DNA of 64,000 nucleotides from Leptobrachium leishanense. Lineage: Eukaryota > Chordata > Amphibia > Anura > Megophryidae. The stretch lies in contig CM019066.1 of the NCBI GenBank assembly GCA_009667805.1, positions 328,581,119-328,645,118 of the forward strand, read 5' to 3'. This document shows, piece by piece, positions 13,053 to 25,512 of the stretch. The position numbers were made by a program, and so were the translations under genes. Under the pieces are notes generated by a model. That model did no database searches. It was given only the letters and a program-made list of their open reading frames with translations, and was not told the origin of the DNA. Position 1 is the first letter of the stretch. Every line of letters begins with the position of its first letter.

Positions 13053-13967
13053 CAGGGTTATTCAAAGAGAATCGAAAAGTCACCGCATGTTCGGTGACTT
13101 TTCGTTCTCTTTAATTCGGTGCAATTTAGTGATCCCACTTCGGCGACCCTGTGGTGTATTCATCAAACACCACAGGACCGTCGCAGTGCAGGGAAAAGCT
13201 GCCGCAAACCCGCCGAACACTCACCGCAAAACCCAGCAAGCGCACACCGAAACCCGCAAAAACATCTGGATTAACCCCGCCGAACACGCCGGAGAAACCC
13301 GAGCAGCCGCCGATCACAATGCAGAGCAGCCACCGGAAAAACCTGACACCGCAGACGAATGGAGTGGAAAAAAACACAAAAACAGTTTGCTTGAATGTTT
13401 GAAAGTGAAACGCTGTTTGCAAAGAAACTACAGAACGAAAATGTCTGAAATTTACACATAAGATCCAATGAATGATAATAAAAAGGCTGTTACAGAAAAA
13501 CGAAAAAACGATTTAAAAAAACAAAAAACAAAAATTTTTGCACAAAAAATCCCCAAAAATGCCTAAAAGATCATAAAAAATCCATAAATAAAGAGACTTT
13601 TTACAGCAGAATATTATAATCAAAGGTTTATTAGATATTGAATTAAAACAGAAATATTTTTAACATTGAAGCCTATGGGATTCGCCTGAATAAATCGTCC
13701 GAATGAAACCACCGAACAGCAGGACAATTTGGCAACTTTTCACTGCTGGTTTTTGTTCTCTGAATAGACGAAGCATTGCTTCTCTATGGGGATTTCACTG
13801 CCCTTGAACAGGCACCGAACAGGCACCATATGTGCAGGCAATTCGCCAAGATTTGGCGAAGTACCTGCTCTCTGAATAGCCGAATGGCCAGGAAAGGTAA
13901 CCGAACGCTGAATTTCACTGTTCGGTTACCTTTTTTGCCACAATTCGGATCTCTTTGAATAATCCTG
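13053..13967. mobile_element. 'cagggttattc' DNA element C1, 915 bp
   Basis: Ends 'cagggttattcaaagaga' and 'tctctttgaataatcctg' are inverted. Just inside the left end is a fold-back 'gaaaagtcaccg...cggtgacttttc'. The left part is rich in CCG and GAA words; the right part carries a conserved ~100-bp module (13585-13682, 'aataaagagactttttac' to 'attgaagcctatggga'). Flanks are tat (left) and ttt (right), a 3-bp duplication with one change, inside a SINE tail. Open frames here are incidental. Related copies are at 14629, 29317 and 62609. The 3-bp target fits a Harbinger-like mechanism, but the superfamily is unproven. Confidence 0.85.
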
Positions 13968-13990
13968 TTTATAAATAAAAAAATAAATGT

Positions 13991-14628
13991 AGTTGGGGTC
14001 CCTTACCTTTATTAAGTTATTTTTCCTTAACATATCTACGTAGCAATAGCATAGATTTAGAGAACCTCCATACAGGACTGGGAGTTTATGTTAGGAGTTG
14101 TTCTACGCAAAAGCTTGAATGAGTAAGGACGTTAACTTGACACAACAATGCCCAGTGTTACCTATTCTGTAATCCTGTCTCTACAATCAACATGATGTGA
14201 TCCCTTTCTGTAGGACTTGATGTACTGCCAGCTGTCAGGTAGTCATATAATGTTTATGTCATATTAAGAATGTTTACTTTAATCAGCAGGTCAATGAGAA
14301 CCTAATTCCTGGATTCTGTCTGCGATCCCAACTGCTTTAGCTTTGCAGGATCTTGAGCTCTTGCCACTTAAATCAAATAAAGGAGAAAAAAAATGACATC
14401 ATTCAAGCCAAGTTAACAATTAAGGCATATATCTGGCAAGCTTATAAAATGATGACATGTGAGAAAGGAACGAGCGTTCGTGATATTAATTCACAAGTAA
14501 CAAACGAAAATAAATATAAAATATAGAACACAATAGATCCAAAAGGCAGCTCTGACTTTTTTTTTGTAGTGGTAAAGGGTCAGTATCTTCTAAAAGATAC
14601 ACAATAATCATATATCAGTGGAGACATT
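13991..14628. other. Unassigned sequence
   Basis: No recognisable element ends or coding features. Confidence 0.35.
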
Positions 14629-15521
14629 CAGGGTTATCCAAAGAGATTCGAAAAGTCACCGCACGTTCGGTGACTTTTCGTTCTCTTCAATTCGGTTCCT
14701 TTTGCCGATCCCATTTCGGTGACCCTGCGGTGTATTCAGCAAACACCACAGGGTCCCCGAATTGCAGGGAAAAGCTGCCGCAAACCTGACGAAAACGAAC
14801 CGCAAAACCCACCGAATGCACGCCGAAAACCCTCAAAAACATCTGGATTAACCTTCGAAGAAGCCGAACAGGAGCCGAATCACACAGAGCCGAAGCAGCT
14901 GTGACGTAGAGGAGGCAGTGAATAAATTAGAAAAACCATTTGTATGAATCTGGGAAAATGAAACGCTGTTTGCAAAGAAACTACTAAGCGAAAATGTCTG
15001 AAATTTTCACAGGAGGTCCAGGGAATGATAATAAAGAGGGCTGTTACAGAAAAAATAAGTAAACTGAAAAAAAAAAAATCGGACTTTTAATTTTTTTTTA
15101 AAAAATTCAGAAAAATGCTTAAAGTATCCTAAAAAATCTATAAATAAAGAGACTTTTTGCTGCAGAATTTTATAATGAACAGTTTATTAGATATTGAATT
15201 AAAACAGGAATATTTTTAACATTGAAGTCTATGGATTCTCCTGAATTAACTTGCCGAATTAAACCACCGAATGGCAGGACATTAGGGGAACCTTTCACTG
15301 CTGGTTTGTGTTCTCTGAATAGCCGAAGCAGTGCTTTTTCATGGGGATTTCACTGCCCTCGAACAGGCACCGAACAGGCACCGTATGTGCAGGCAATTCG
15401 CCAGGATTTGGCGAATTGCCTGCTCTCTGGATAGCCGAATGGCCAGGAAAGGTAACCGAACGCTGATTTTCAGCGTTCGGTTACCTTTCTCAAGCAATTC
15501 GAATCTCTTTGGATAACCCTG
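14629..15521. mobile_element. 'cagggttattc' DNA element C2, 893 bp
   Basis: Same architecture as C1 with ends 'cagggttatccaaagaga' and 'tctctttggataaccctg'. The flanking 3-bp duplication ATT is exact (14626-14628, 15522-15524). The conserved internal module lies at 15135-15232. The paired change in both ends (atcc/ggat) keeps the terminal repeat matched. Non-coding. Confidence 0.88.
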
Positions 15522-15752
15522 ATTGTTTTATTGAATAAAACACTTCATCAACAAACAAAAAAAATTGACTGGACGATAGGAATGCTGGATCTGTTTATTT
15601 GCTACTTGAGATTCACTTGAATTACTGGGATCCATGGTTCAGAGCATCCTTGCTGTCATGTACGATGTATATTTGATTTTTTAAAAATCATCTATATTTG
15701 TATAAGTGTCTCTAGAGTTCAGTCATAGATCTTACATTATTTCTATGGACTA

Positions 15753-16150
15753 TAGGGGTTATTCAGAGAGCACTGAAATGTTACCGACATTTCAGTGCTC
15801 TCTCGTTCCCCGCACTTCAGGGAATCAAATTCCCCGACCCTGTGGTGAATTCAGCATTCCCCCGAAGTGCAGAGAACAGATTTGACAATCCGCCGAAACT
15901 CCGCCGATAACCCCGCCGATAAACCACCAATACAATCTGAAGAATCGTATCAATCCGAAACGCCACAGAAACGTAACCGACGATCCACCGCAAACCCTCT
16001 GAACGCGTCTGAAAAAAGCCGACGATCCACCGAACACAGCGCCGACCAGCCACCGGAAAAAGCTGACAAGCAGACGAACGGAGCAATAAAAAAATAAATA
16101 AATTTTTTTGAAACTTTCAAAATTTGAAACGCTGTTTGAAAAAAACCCCA
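15753..16150. mobile_element. Right-truncated relative of the 'cagggttattc' family
   Basis: Left end 'aggggttattcagagag', followed by a fold-back 'cactgaaatg...catttcagtg' and a CCG-rich interior with 'cagccaccggaaaaagc', which also occurs in C1. No matching right end follows, so it is truncated near 16150. Open frames on both strands reflect the stop-poor CCG/GAA composition. Confidence 0.65.
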
Positions 16151-17185
16151 TTACTGGATGAAAATGCCTGGAATAAACATATACTGTAAGTTCCCATGTA
16201 TAATCCTGGAAGTGAATTTAAAGAACGTAAGTGTTCTGTCCGTTAATGAAAATCATTCACGGTTTCAAAAGTTAATTATTAGACACTAATTTACATGCAT
16301 GATTATTCATTGACTTATTTCAAATAAAAAATAAGGTGCATTTTGGGGCATATTTAAGGGAGTTAGAAATGGGATACCAGAATGTGTGTTTTTCTGCCAT
16401 TGTATCAGTTTAGGCATGATATATTTCATTAGCTTATGTACCCATGGAACATTCTTACAGGGGCACTCAGGATTATAAAAGGTAGCAGGGTGTGGAGGGG
16501 TTAAACATTAACCCTTCCTGACACCCTCAGCAAACCCCTCCTGTTTTAAACCTTATGATTATTTTTAAAGTTTCTTTCAAGCGCAGCGCTGGGTCACCTG
16601 ATGTGATATTCTGCTGGATTCCTGCAAGCCGGTGCATGTCACATGGCCACATACGGGCTGGAGGCTCCAGTGAGGGTCTAGCCAATCCAATGGCTGGGAG
16701 GGAAATGGGACTCAATTTGGTTACTGTTTCCTGGACCTACTTCCTGGTTCTAATGCCTGAAGCTCAGGTCAGCACTTGCTCCTCCAGTCAGAGTCCCACT
16801 GGAAGGGGAGAGGGGTGAGGATGCTCAGGGCACTGTGACCACACAATTTACACTGAGTGGTCACAATGCCTAGAGCGTCCCTTTAATTACAAATTAGAGT
16901 GTTCCAATTTTTATTAAATGTTAGGCATATAATCATTATCTTAACAGCTTGCATAATTTATGCAACCAGTTTTCAGGCAATTTATCTTGAACCAATAGTA
17001 TTAGGTATTTAAAAATTGTTAAACAGTATATAGATTTGACCAATCCACTGTGAATAAAGGTATCTACCCTTCCGTGGCCTGTATTTATGACTTGTTGGAT
17101 CTACCGGAACTTTTTTACAGCAGGCATAGTGAGTCTGGTCAGCATCTCTCCTACATCTCCCATACAAGGTCCCTGGCTCAATTGA
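16151..17185. other. Unassigned sequence with a possible short DNA element
   Basis: At about 16456-16886, 'ggggcactcaggattata' (left) and the complement of 'aaagggacgctctaggc' (right) could be diverged inverted ends. A small palindrome with two TTAA sites lies at 16487-16530. No coding features are convincing. Confidence 0.3.
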
Positions 17186-17193
17186 ATGAACAC

Positions 17194-17961
17194 TAGGCTT
17201 GTGCACCGATTTTTTTTTTCGGTTCGATTCGGTTCGATTTGTTCAGATGTTTAAACTTTTCGATTCGGCTCGTTTCGACCGATTTCTGTTTCGATTCGGT
17301 TCGGATCGTTTTTCGTGTACATTTTTTTTCGGAATATCGACCATTTTTCCTATTTTCGTGTCACTTTGCTCGTTTTTTGTATTGACTTTTCGGAAATTTC
17401 GGAAATTTTCGTTTTTTCGGAACGTCTCTTCTCCTCGTTTCAAAGTGTCTACGATAATTCTGGCGATTCTATCGTGTTTTTTTTTATTAAATAAAGATCC
17501 TTTTTTTCTTATGAATAATTGAATATACATTTCACAACTTTATTTAATCATATTAAAATGGTATGAAAGCCAAGGAACAAAAAAAATTAACAAAACGATT
17601 TAAAAAACGCTAAACTGACCCGAATGCCACAAGAAACAAGTGATACGCATTTACAAATCCAAAATTTACAGAATCAGCGATATAACCGATAATAGTTAAA
17701 TATACGATGTCCAGAATTACCGAAATGGAACCGAAATCACGAATGGAACCGAAATCATGATTAGAGCGAAAATAAATTTCGATTTGACACATTTCAAGTC
17801 CATTCGAAAATTCCGAAATTTTTTCGTTTCGGCTTGGAAAACTTTTCGGATCTGCCATTTTTGGATCTAAAAATTTTCGGAAAATCGGCCGCATCCGAAA
17901 ACACGAATCGGGAAATTTCGTGAAAATTCCGAAATTCCGAAACCCGAAACGCACATCCCTA
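17194..17961. mobile_element. hAT non-autonomous element, CGAA-rich, copy 1
   Basis: Ends 'taggcttgtgcaccgat' and 'cgcacatcccta'. A perfect 8-bp duplication 'atgaacac' is at 17186-17193 and 17962-17969. The 768-bp element has dense 'ttcggttcgattcgg' arrays at the left and complementary 'tccgaaatt' arrays at the right. The same family, in the opposite orientation, is at 50355-50938. The long open frames inside come from stop-poor repeats and are not genes. Confidence 0.92.
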
Positions 17962-17969
17962 ATGAACAC

Positions 17970-18410
17970 TTTGGTTGTACCCTTGACCTGACAATAAGGA
18001 TGTAGTTTACCTTTCTTCATCGGGGTATGCATGGGGAAAAAAGAAAAAAATACAGGATATTGGAGAGTTTGTGACTTCCAGATACCCAACTTTCTCTTGG
18101 AAATTATATTCAAAAGTAGAATCCAGTTCATTTAAGGACAGACAATGCCTAGCCAGGAGTATACAGAACTGATCACTACTGACCCAAATCCCAATAATGG
18201 CTCAGGCTGATTGACAGATTTCTTGGATTGGGGTTTCTGAACAATCAGAAGGACACATCAAACTGAAACCCATAGGTGTTAGTGGACTTCAATTCCAAAA
18301 TCTGGAAGACAAGTTAACAGAAGGCATTAGAGGTGTAGTACAGGGAGTTGAAGCGCAGCAGAGATAAAGCAGTTGGATAATTTGCAATTAAAATAATCTA
18401 TACGATAATC
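17970..18410. other. Unassigned sequence
   Basis: Nothing recognised. Confidence 0.35.
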
Positions 18411-18524
18411 ATGGTTATTCAGAGAAAGGTAAAACTTTTGGAGAAGTGAAAATTCTACGTCAAAATAGCCAATTTGGGAAGTGAGATAAATGGGAGAATT
18501 TTTCTGGTTTGGCCATTTTTTTTG
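18411..18524. mobile_element. Fold-back MITE, left part only
   Basis: 'ggttattcagagaaaggt', 'ttttggagaagtgaaaattc' and 'tgggagaatttttctggttt' match the fold-back MITE complete at 22562-22723 and 49452-49622. The right arm is missing; the sequence changes at about 18525 into a possible retroelement 3' end. Confidence 0.8.
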
Positions 18525-18526
18525 TT

Positions 18527-18835
18527 TGTAAATACATTTTTATTGAAAAGCAGTATGCAGACAAGTAGGTAGTTATCATAAAGAAATGCACAATACTTTC
18601 CAGTTTAATAATAAGGAGAAAAGCAAAAGAATGAGGAATGAACGAAAGACGTCCATGTAGAACAGGTCTTGCCCAAGCCCCCAGAAAGCAGGAATCGGGA
18701 AAAAGAGAGAGAGGGAGGAACAAGGGGGGGTTAGGGAAGGAGGAGATGCCTATTAGGGGTCACAGCAGGCCCAGCATTCAATGTTGAGGCAGTGAGCTGC
18801 TAGTGGTAAAAAAAACACAAAATACTGTCAGGAAC
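18527..18835 (-). repeat. Possible LINE 3'-end fragment
   Basis: On the minus strand the segment ends with 'caataaaaatgtatttacaa' followed by an A-rich stretch (18510-18526), like the polyadenylation end of a LINE. The upstream sequence has no readable reverse transcriptase. It abuts, and probably truncates, the MITE at 18411. Confidence 0.35.
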
Positions 18836-19266
18836 AAGTGGGTGGTTTTTTTTTGGAAAATTATTTTGAATCAATTATACAAGAAGAAATATTTGTGAAT
18901 ATTCCCAATGTATTTCTTACTGTGATAGCCTATTTGACAGGCAGATATCACCATTTGCTAGCCAAGTGGAGATAATGCACAGAGCCATGGAATGCAGTAT
19001 CAACTGGGGAAACGTCTGTCAGAGGCATTCCCCAGCTGGTTTTAAAAAGTGTTACCACCTGGCACCTCAGACATCTTACCCACTGTGATAAAACGTCATG
19101 GGTATGTTCTGGGCCCAAATGCAAAGGAAATTTATTTGCTTTTGTCCTGAAAAGCGACATAACTTGATATTGGGCACTGGAGGTGCTTTTGAAGACCCGT
19201 GTTATCTCGATCTCAGGAAAGAAGGGGTTAAGCAGTACTCAGAAAATTCACACATTCCTAAAAGCC
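18836..19266. other. Unassigned sequence
   Basis: No recognisable elements. Confidence 0.35.
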
Positions 19267-19280
19267 AAATGATGGACAGT

Positions 19281-20076
19281 TATGGATATACGTATCTGGC
19301 GGCGCGATTGCGGTCGCTTCTTGGTATTCAGGTGGTTCTCATGGTATGTATCGTAAATGTCCAATATTGTTTATATAGGAAAAAAACACAAAAATGCAAA
19401 TAATAGTGCAGGGTGTATAAGCAATAGTGGAATAGATGTCAATAAACTGTTCCACTCACAAGCGAAGAGCCCCGTCACTGGCTCTGAGTGGTTGCAAGCA
19501 TCTGGGTCCTTTGTCTTCTTTATGGTTTTAAAGGAGACCCACTTCCTTTAAAATCAATATTTTCTTTCGCTCATCGGATATGGAAGAAAACATAAAAACA
19601 GAAACCTTCTTGTGCAGGTCCGCCAATATGTATATAATTAATATGATTATAATATCAACTCACATTGGGTGGAGCTTATAGCCAAGCTCTAGGTAGAAAT
19701 GCCAGTGGATTTATTAAGTGGGTTAAATCCATAAAGAAGACAAAGGACCCAGATGCTTGCAACCACTCAGAGCCAGTGACGGGCCTCTTCGCTTGTGAGT
19801 GGAACAGTTTATTGACATCTATTCCACTATTGCTTATACACCCTGCACTATTATTTGCATTTTTGTGTTTTTTTCCTATATAATCCATATTGGACATTTA
19901 CGATACATACCATGAGAACCACCTGAATACCAAGAAGCGACCGCAATCGCGCCGCCAGATACGTATATCCATATCTGTTATCACATTGGTTTGGGGGAAA
20001 CCTCTAAAGGTCTGATTTGGCATTGGTATACTGGTGGTGGTACATATTTGGGCGCTGACTATTTTTTCTTTTGTGT
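19281..20076. mobile_element. Inverted-repeat insertion with 14-bp duplication
   Basis: An exact 14-bp direct repeat, 'aaatgatggacagt', flanks the segment (19267-19280 and 20077-20090). Inside, a left arm of about 19281-19545 is almost a perfect inverted copy of the right arm at about 19715-19985 (for example 'gatacgtatatccat', 'aagcgaccgcaatcgcg'). The spacer is about 170 bp. The right arm is followed by about 90 bp ending 'attttttcttttgtgt'. A long target duplication suggests target-primed retrotransposition; terminal or internal inverted repeats are known for Penelope-like and DIRS elements. No protein is encoded. Confidence 0.7.
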
Positions 20077-20090
20077 AAATGATGGACAGT

Positions 20091-20591
20091 GACTGCATTT
20101 AGCAACGTCAAGCATTAATGCCCCCCTAAATAGCTTGTTTGAAAGGAGTACTAAGGTGTTTTTAATTCACTTTCAAAAACTGAAAAAATGTAACATGCGC
20201 CATAATTCTTTCAGTGAGAAGACTGAGTAAAAGGGAAGTAAAAATGAACATCAAACAGTTTTTTTCTTGTTGTAAGGAGCTTAGCACAGCTAAACCCTTA
20301 TCAGCCTGCAATATAGCAGTGCACTGTGAGCAGTTTCAGAGGGAGGGGAACATGGACTAGCTGAGCAGGAGATGACTCATTGAGAGATTTTAATCTTCCT
20401 GCTCTGCCAAGCTTTTTAATTGTCATTGCCACTTTACAGAAGTTTTTTCTTAGCAATGTTTTCAAGCATACGTTGATTTTGAAACATGAAGAAAAAAAAT
20501 CATAATTTACAGGATGTGTCAATAAAACCTAATAACTATTAGCAAAATATATAGGGTCTGTGACAACTACACAAAATCGTGAATATATATA
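20091..20591. other. Unassigned sequence
   Basis: No recognisable features. Confidence 0.35.
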
Positions 20592-22208
<1,617 letters not shown>

Positions 22209-22369
22209 TATATACTGTAGCTATAGATATACAACTCATCACAATTAAGTACATATATATCGCTACACAATCCTGTATATATACAACTCTACACAATCCT
22301 ATAAACATATGTATATAGCTGTAAACAAAATCCAAGTTAAGTCCTGAATCACCTTTCTTACAGCTACAG

Positions 22370-22500
22370 TTACAAGTATTTATAAAGCGCCAACAAATTT
22401 CTTAGCGCTGTACAATGGGAGAAACAGACTAACAAATATACATACACAGTACACTCGGAACAGAATGAGGGAGGACCCTGCTCAAGAGCCCACAAGTTGT
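22370..22500. repeat. Dispersed repeat fragment of unknown family
   Basis: 'tttataaagcgccaac', 'agcgctgtacaatgggaga' and 'gaggaccctgctcaagagcc'. Related to the fragment at 8691-8860. Non-coding. Confidence 0.5.
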
Positions 22501-22524
22501 ATGTTTTTTGTTGATCTTTGCTTC

Positions 22525-22529
<5 letters not shown>

Positions 22530-22561
<32 letters not shown>
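22530..22561. repeat. (CA)n microsatellite
   Basis: An uninterrupted CA run of about 16 units abutting the fold-back MITE and replacing its terminal 'cagggt'. Confidence 0.95.
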
Positions 22562-22565
<4 letters not shown>

Positions 22566-22723
22566 ATTCAGAGAAAGGTGAAACTCTGGGGAACTTTTGG
22601 AGAAGTGAAAATTTTAGGTCAAAATAGCCAAACCAGAAAAATTCTCCCATTTATCTCACTTTTCCAAATCAGCTATTTTGACCTAGAATTTTCACTTCTC
22701 CAAAAGTTCTCTGAATAACCCTG
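22562..22723. mobile_element. Fold-back MITE, ~165 bp
   Basis: Left 'ttattcagagaaaggtgaaa' pairs with right 'ctgaataaccctg', and the arms continue: 'ttggagaagtgaaaatttta' pairs with 'gaattttcacttctccaaaa', as does 'ggtcaaaatagc' with 'gctattttgacc'. The loop is 'aaaccagaaaaattctccc...'. The first bases of the left end are lost into the CA repeat. Confidence 0.85.
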
Positions 22724-22744
22724 CTAGTATATTCAAATATGATT

Positions 22745-22895
22745 GAAGGAACTGCGGTGCTATGAAAGCCCAGGTTTCTTTGACAGTGGCCTTCAGCTCA
22801 TCTGCATTTTTTTGGTCTCTTGTTTCTCATTTTCCTCTTGACAATACAGGTCTGATGAGTTTGCTGGCCAGTCAAGCACACCAACACTTGATGAT
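22745..22895 (-). pseudogene. Tc1/mariner-like transposase scrap
   Basis: On the minus strand, 'VLDWPANSSD' and 'QEENEKQETKKMQM' in broken frames resemble the '[16 protein letters not shown]...KRKM' region of a Tc1-like transposase. The 'LNPIENLW' core is deleted. No inverted ends were identified. Confidence 0.4.
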
Positions 22896-23397
22896 AGAAT
22901 TTCTACAGGTTCAGAAATATTACTCTCCAAAATTTGTCAAAGACAGCCATGTGACTTATTAAAACCATCTGTTCTTGTGTTCACACCAAACCATGCCTAA
23001 TGTGTATATGTGAAACAATGAATATTCTGCAATATGCCTTACCCCACCTTTCTTTTATGTCTTCCTTCAGCCACCCATAACACATACTGACAAAGTTATG
23101 CACTGAGAATGCCTACAAACTGACACATAAACAGCCAGGTTAAAAAAAAAGTATATTTATAGATGTGAGATGTGGGAGTGTGTGAGAGGAATTTGTGTTT
23201 AGTGATAGTTGTGCGCACATGCGGGGCTGCCTGAGTGGAATGGTAGTGTGTGGGATTGTCTGAGTGGCATGTGAGTGTGCAGTGAGTGGGATGGGATATT
23301 GTAGGACTGAACGGGTTGGAAGTGTGTTTGGGTTGTTTGTGTGTCATTGAAATGTGTGTGGGGTTTTTTGTGTGGCATGGGACTGTGTATTGGGTTG
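22896..23397. other. GT-rich unassigned sequence
   Basis: The plus strand is rich in 'gtgtgtgggattgtctgagtgg'-type imperfect words (23165-23400), which resume at 24120-24300 after the hAT insertion. It is a degenerate GT-rich tandem region split by that insertion. No gene. Confidence 0.45.
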
Positions 23398-23405
23398 GTT
23401 GAGAC

Positions 23406-24119
23406 TAGTGATGGGCCGACACACCCCCGTGTTCGGTTCGCATTCGAACACGAACACCCAAAAAAGTTTGACCGCGAACTCGAACACAATTCAAACACCA
23501 TGCAAGTCAATGAGGCTCGATTGTTCGAAAATTATGGTCCCCTCCAGAGTGCATATATGCAAGATATTGGCCATAAAAGGTGTATGGGGGTCTGGGTACT
23601 GGGGACAGGAAACAATGAAAAAAAAGAGTAAACAAAAGCTAATTTTTAAAGCTTTTGCTCATGTTTAAACGTGATTTGAAGCCATGGGAAATGTTTGACC
23701 AATAATGAGTGGGAAATGATTGCCCAACAAGGAGTTGGAAATGTTTGACCAACAATGAGTGGGAAATGTTTGACCAACAAGGAGTGGGAAATATTTGACC
23801 AACAAAGAGTGGGAAATGTTTGACCAACAAGGAGTGGGAAATATTTGACCAACAAGGAGTGGGAAATGTTTATGTCCCACAGGCTTCAATGTTAAAAATA
23901 TTCCCGTTTTAATTCAATATCTAATAAATCGTTTATTAATATATTCTGCAGTAAAAAGTCTCTTTATTTTTAGATTTTTTTAGGATCTTTTAAGCATTTT
24001 TTGAAAAACTTTTCTCGAACTTTCCGCGAATGTCCCAAAAAGTTCGAAGTTCGCGAATTTTCGAACAGCTGATGTTCGAATCGAACATCGAACCAATTCG
24101 AACTGGCAGCCCATCCCTA
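23406..24119. mobile_element. hAT non-autonomous element with 25-bp repeats
   Basis: Ends 'tagtgatgggccgac' and 'ggcagcccatcccta'. The 8-bp flanks are 'gttgagac' (23398-23405) and 'cttgagac' (24120-24127), 7 of 8 matching. Subterminal arrays of 'ttcgaacacgaac' (left) and 'gttcgaatcgaac' (right). The interior has a 25-bp tandem array (23690-23875), then, on the minus strand, the ~100-bp module also found in the 'cagggttattc' elements (23880-23990). Confidence 0.9.
23690..23875. repeat. 25-bp tandem repeat, ~7 copies
   Basis: The unit 'gggaaatgtttgaccaacaa' plus 'ggagt' repeats with few changes. It lies wholly inside the hAT element. Its minus-strand open frames are repeats, not proteins. Confidence 0.9.
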
Positions 24120-24127
24120 CTTGAGAC

Positions 24128-24482
24128 GAATTAGAGTATTGTGGGTTGGTTTAAGAAGAATTGGCGTGTACACATGATTCCTTGAATAGTTTACGAAAGT
24201 GCGTGGGGTGTTTGTGGCACTAAGTGAGTTGCATTGGAGTGTGTGAGTGGGGTTTGTGGAGAGGGATGGGAGTGAGTGTGTGTGGCTGAGTGAAATGGGT
24301 ACTTGATTTACCCAGTTACTGTGTCCGATGGTTTGTGAAGCTTCTGACAAAAGGAAGGTAAGTATTGTTCCTGACTTTGTTTATCCATGGGATGCATGGG
24401 AACCTGTTCACCCTAGGCAGCAAATTGGGCCACCTTACTGCTTTATAGTAAGTAACTTATATTTCCTTCTCCTCACAATATA
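24128..24482. other. Unassigned sequence
   Basis: Right half of the GT-rich region, then ordinary sequence up to the Tc1 end. Confidence 0.35.
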
Positions 24483-24916
24483 CACTGCCTGGCCAAAACA
24501 AAAGTCACCACCTGAATCTAACTAAGCAAATAGGTGAGAGCCTTCCATTGGATAATTACTGCAGTGATTAATATATACTTCAACCAGCAAAAAAAATTAG
24601 GTCACGTGACTCCCTGAATATACTGAATGAGCAGGTTTTTCAACCAATGGGTTTGTTTTTCCCTGATGGCACAGCGGGCATATTCCAAGATGGCACTGTC
24701 AGGGTTCATTGGGCTCAAATTGTGCAAGAGTGGTTCAGGGAGCATGAGACATCATTTTCACACATGGATTGGCCACTAGGGATGCACCGATACCACTTTT
24801 TTAAGACCGAGTATGAGTACCGATACTTTTGTTCAAGTACTCACCGATACCGAGTACCGATACTTTTATTTTATGTCATGTGACCACTTTCCAATAAGAA
24901 CAGACCTCATAAAAAA

Positions 24917-25225
24917 ATGCCCCCAGCTCACATGTATATGCCCCCCAGCTCTCATACATATGCCCCCCAGCTCATGGATATGCCCACCATCTTTCATGGA
25001 TTATGCCCCAGCTCTCATGGATTTGTCCCCAGCTCATGGATATTGCCCCCAGCTCATGGATATTCCCCCAGCTCATGGATATGTCCCCCAGCTCATGGAT
25101 ATGCCCCCCAGCTCATGGATTTGCCTCCCAGCTCATGGATTTGCCCCCAGCTCATGGATTTGCCTCCCAGCTCATGGATTTGCCCCCAGCTCATGGATTT
25201 GCCTTCCAGCTCGTGGATATGCCCC
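24917..25225. repeat. 18-19-bp tandem repeat inside hAT element
   Basis: About 15 copies of 'cccagctcatggatttgcc'-type units with small length changes. Open reading through the array gives proline/tryptophan-rich repeats that are not a real protein. Confidence 0.9.
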
Positions 25226-25267
25226 TCAGTTCACCTGGATCTCGCCGCGTTCTTTCATGTAGGCATT

Positions 25268-25512
25268 GAGCCAGCTTGCCGGGCATCCGAGGGGCTGGGG
25301 CGGCTGTCCGAACGCTCTATCGGCATTCGGACAGGCCCTGCAGCTGCTCTCCGCGATCATACTTACCTTCCAATGAGCACACGCGTGAAGACTTTACTGG
25401 CGTCGCTCAGGAAGGTAAGTATGATCGCGGAGAGCAGCTGCAGGGCCTGTCCGAATGGCGATAGAGCGTTCGGACAGCTGCCCCAGCCCCTCAGATGCCG
25501 GCAAGCCGGCTC
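25268..25512. repeat. Inverted repeat, ~105-bp arms
   Basis: 'ggaaggtaagtatgatcgcg' in the right arm is the complement of 'cgcgatcatacttaccttcc' in the left; the match continues through 'gagcagctgcagggcctgtc' outward. The loop is about 35 bp. Only a few mismatches. It lies in the hAT element. Confidence 0.9.

Noticed and set aside
16456..16886. Complete DNA element
   Set aside because: The proposed ends match too poorly and no target duplication is visible. Kept only as a low-confidence note.
23690..23875. 25-bp repeats resembling a CRISPR array or protein repeat
   Set aside because: Pure tandem repeats without spacers. The open frames on minus only translate the array.
24917..25225. Short regular repeats resembling a CRISPR array
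   Set aside because: Units are contiguous with no unique spacers, and they lie inside a eukaryotic hAT element.
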